Positions 62,823 through 64,000 of a stretch of 64,000 nt of DNA are shown here, piece after piece. The translations under genes and the position numbers were made by a program. Below the pieces are notes generated by a model that saw nothing but the letters and a program-made list of their open reading frames with translations, was not told the origin of the DNA and made no database searches. The stretch lies in contig JBGTJE010000025.1 in NCBI GenBank assembly GCA_041745295.1, positions 1 through 64,000 of the forward strand. The letters run 5' to 3'. Within the stretch, counting starts at the first letter, position 1. The number at the start of each line of letters is the position of its first letter. This stretch comes from JANMEB01 sp041745295 (GTDB taxonomy: Bacteria > Planctomycetota > Planctomycetia > Pirellulales > Pirellulaceae).

Positions 62823-63908
62823 TCACGATTTCGGGCGAATGTCCGGGGTTGGGAAGACGCGGACTTTGGTTGGCGACAAACAAACCAGCTCTCCCAATCG
62901 AAGACTGAGCTCATTGAATCGCTCCAGGGGGAGATCGATTTTGATTTCACGCGAATCCTGGGTGAGCAATGCCACTTTCGCTATCGACCCCGCATGGTTG
63001 AAACGCGCCACGCTGGCCAACAGCGATCCGGCCACGTTCGTTTGACGGTGAATCGTCCATTCGTGCGGCCGGACGTAGACATTGGCGGGTCCGCTAATTT
63101 CTTCCGATTCGACCGAAACGTCGACGGCCAGTCCCGGAACCAACGCCCGGCCGGCATTCAACCGCCCCTGAAAGACGTTGACATTGCCCAGAAAGTTCAT
63201 CACAAACTCGGTCGCGGGTTCATGGAACAGTTCCGCCGGCGAAGCCACTTGTTCGATGCGGGCCTGGTTCATCACGACGACTCGGTCCGATACCTCCAAC
63301 GCCTCCTCTTGATCGTGCGTGACCAAGATCGTGGTGGTGTGCAGTTCGTCGTGCAGCCGCCGCAACCAGTCTCGAAGTCCTTGGCGGACTTTGGCGTCAA
63401 GAGCTCCAAACGGCTCGTCCAGGAGCAATACCCGAGGCTCAATCGCCAAGGCCCGCGCCAGCGCGACCCGTTGCCGTTGGCCGCCCGATAATTGAGACGG
63501 ATAACGATTACCAAAACCCTCGAGCTGGATGAGCCGAAGCAGTTCGCGGACGCGCGAATCAATGATGGCGTTGCTGGGCCGTGTTTTTCGCGGGCGAACG
63601 CGCAAGCCGAACGCAATGTTCTCAAACACGGTCATGTGGCGAAAGATGGCGTAATGTTGAAACACAAAGCCGACTTGGCGCTGGCTGGCCTTTTTTCCCG
63701 CGACGCTCTCGCCATGAAAAAGAATTTCCCCTGAGCAATCGGGGTCTACGGATTCCAAACCGGCGATGACGCGAAGCAGCGTCGTCTTGCCCGAGCCCGA
63801 GGGGCCTAACAACGAAACCAATTCGCCATCTTCAATCTGCAGGCTGACGTCAGATAACGCAGTAAATTTGCCAAAATGTTTGGTAATGTTGCGTACTTCG
63901 ATGCTCAT
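62823..63908 (-). CDS. cysA: Sulfate/thiosulfate-type ABC transporter ATPase
   Basis: The product is 361 aa. Walker A is GPSGSGKT (35-42), the Q-loop FVFQHYAIFRHMTVFENIAFGL is of the CysA type, the signature is LSGGQRQRVALARAL, and Walker B is VLLLDEPFGALD. The C-terminal regulatory part has NFLGNVNVFQGRL and a TOBE-like domain with NVYVRPHEW, characteristic of CysA. Its start overlaps the stop of the upstream permease by 3-4 bp (ATGA). It powers sulfate import from the cytoplasmic side. Confidence 0.92.
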   Translation of the reverse strand: MSIEVRNITKHFGKFTALSDVSLQIEDGELVSLLGPSGSGKTTLLRVIAGLESVDPDCSGEILFHGESVAGKKASQRQVGFVFQHYAIFRHMTVFENIAFGLRVRPRKTRPSNAIIDSRVRELLRLIQLEGFGNRYPSQLSGGQRQRVALARALAIEPRVLLLDEPFGALDAKVRQGLRDWLRRLHDELHTTTILVTHDQEEALEVSDRVVVMNQARIEQVASPAELFHEPATEFVMNFLGNVNVFQGRLNAGRALVPGLAVDVSVESEEISGPANVYVRPHEWTIHRQTNVAGSLLASVARFNHAGSIAKVALLTQDSREIKIDLPLERFNELSLRLGELVCLSPTKVRVFPTPDIRPKS

Positions 63909-64000
63909 GCGGTCACCTCCACGATCCGCACCGCTTCGGCCCGTTGTTGGTCGAGTCGATATTCTAAAATCGCCTTTAGGGTCAAGGTCGCCACAGCCAA
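63905..64000 (-). CDS. cysW: Sulfate ABC transporter permease CysW, C-terminal end only
   Basis: Thirty-one codons are in the window; the rest lies beyond 64000. The translated end is a hydrophobic start (LAVATLTLKAILEYRL) followed by a charged tail (DQQRAEAVRIVEVTA), as at the end of CysW. The TGA stop overlaps the cysA ATG. The assignment rests mainly on the cysA neighbour. Confidence 0.75.
   Translation of the reverse strand: MAVATLTLKAILEYRLDQQRAEAVRIVEVTA

Overview
This window is chromosomal DNA from a member of the Planctomycetota, most likely Pirellulales-like. The evidence is a DUF1559 protein with a prepilin-type N-terminus and an H-x9-DG-type motif, PEP-CTERM exported proteins, a large secreted protein with an LEPR-XLL-like N-terminal motif, many small exported proteins of unknown function, and a 23S rRNA operon with no 16S gene attached. 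No prophage, integrase, CRISPR array or intact insertion sequence was seen.

Layout. Bases 1-4390 (minus strand) hold a stand-alone operon of promoter, tRNA-Ile, tRNA-Ala and 23S rRNA. The 23S gene runs off the left edge. It is interrupted in helix 69 (E. coli position 1917) by an 828-nt group I intron that encodes a LAGLIDADG homing endonuclease. Bases 4.6-10.7 kb carry exported proteins: a thioredoxin-fold protein without its CxxC cysteines, a DUF1579 protein and unknowns. Bases 10.9-18.5 kb carry argS, a solitary DNA methyltransferase, a NatAB-type ABC exporter and an M28 peptidase with a PDZ domain. Bases 19-23 kb form an operon of a fused E1 alpha/beta 2-oxoacid dehydrogenase, an E2 acyltransferase and a GNAT acetyltransferase. 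Bases 23.6-28.4 kb hold four PEP-CTERM genes, three of them tandem paralogues, several with clear terminators. Bases 28.5-40.9 kb hold a cytochrome c'-like protein, ApbE, a GT87 membrane glycosyltransferase, two bacterial PH-domain proteins, a molbindin and exported unknowns. Bases 41-53.6 kb hold glgX, ada, an APC permease, an M16 peptidase pair (one catalytic, one not), an OleC-like AMP-binding enzyme and a gluzincin. Bases 54-59.8 kb hold an M13 peptidase and the LEPR-XLL-like protein with 423-bp internal repeats. Bases 59.9-64 kb hold a DmpG/DmpF-like pair that both look catalytically altered, the DUF1559 protein, and the end of a sulfate-type ABC transporter (cysW-cysA).

The most unusual features are: (1) the intron in the universal 23S helix 69, whose endonuclease ORF overlaps the intron core; (2) the 4-hydroxy-2-oxovalerate aldolase homologue lacking about 60-70 residues, next to an acylating aldehyde dehydrogenase homologue whose catalytic Cys is Ser; (3) a dense set of intergenic hairpin repeat families. 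Several of these have a GTAG foot 5' of a small hairpin and occur as inverted pairs, with stem changes that keep the pairing. That is the architecture of REP/BIME elements moved by RAYT (Y1) transposases, but no such transposase lies in the window. One hairpin of a related family lies inside the coding sequence of the E2 linker.
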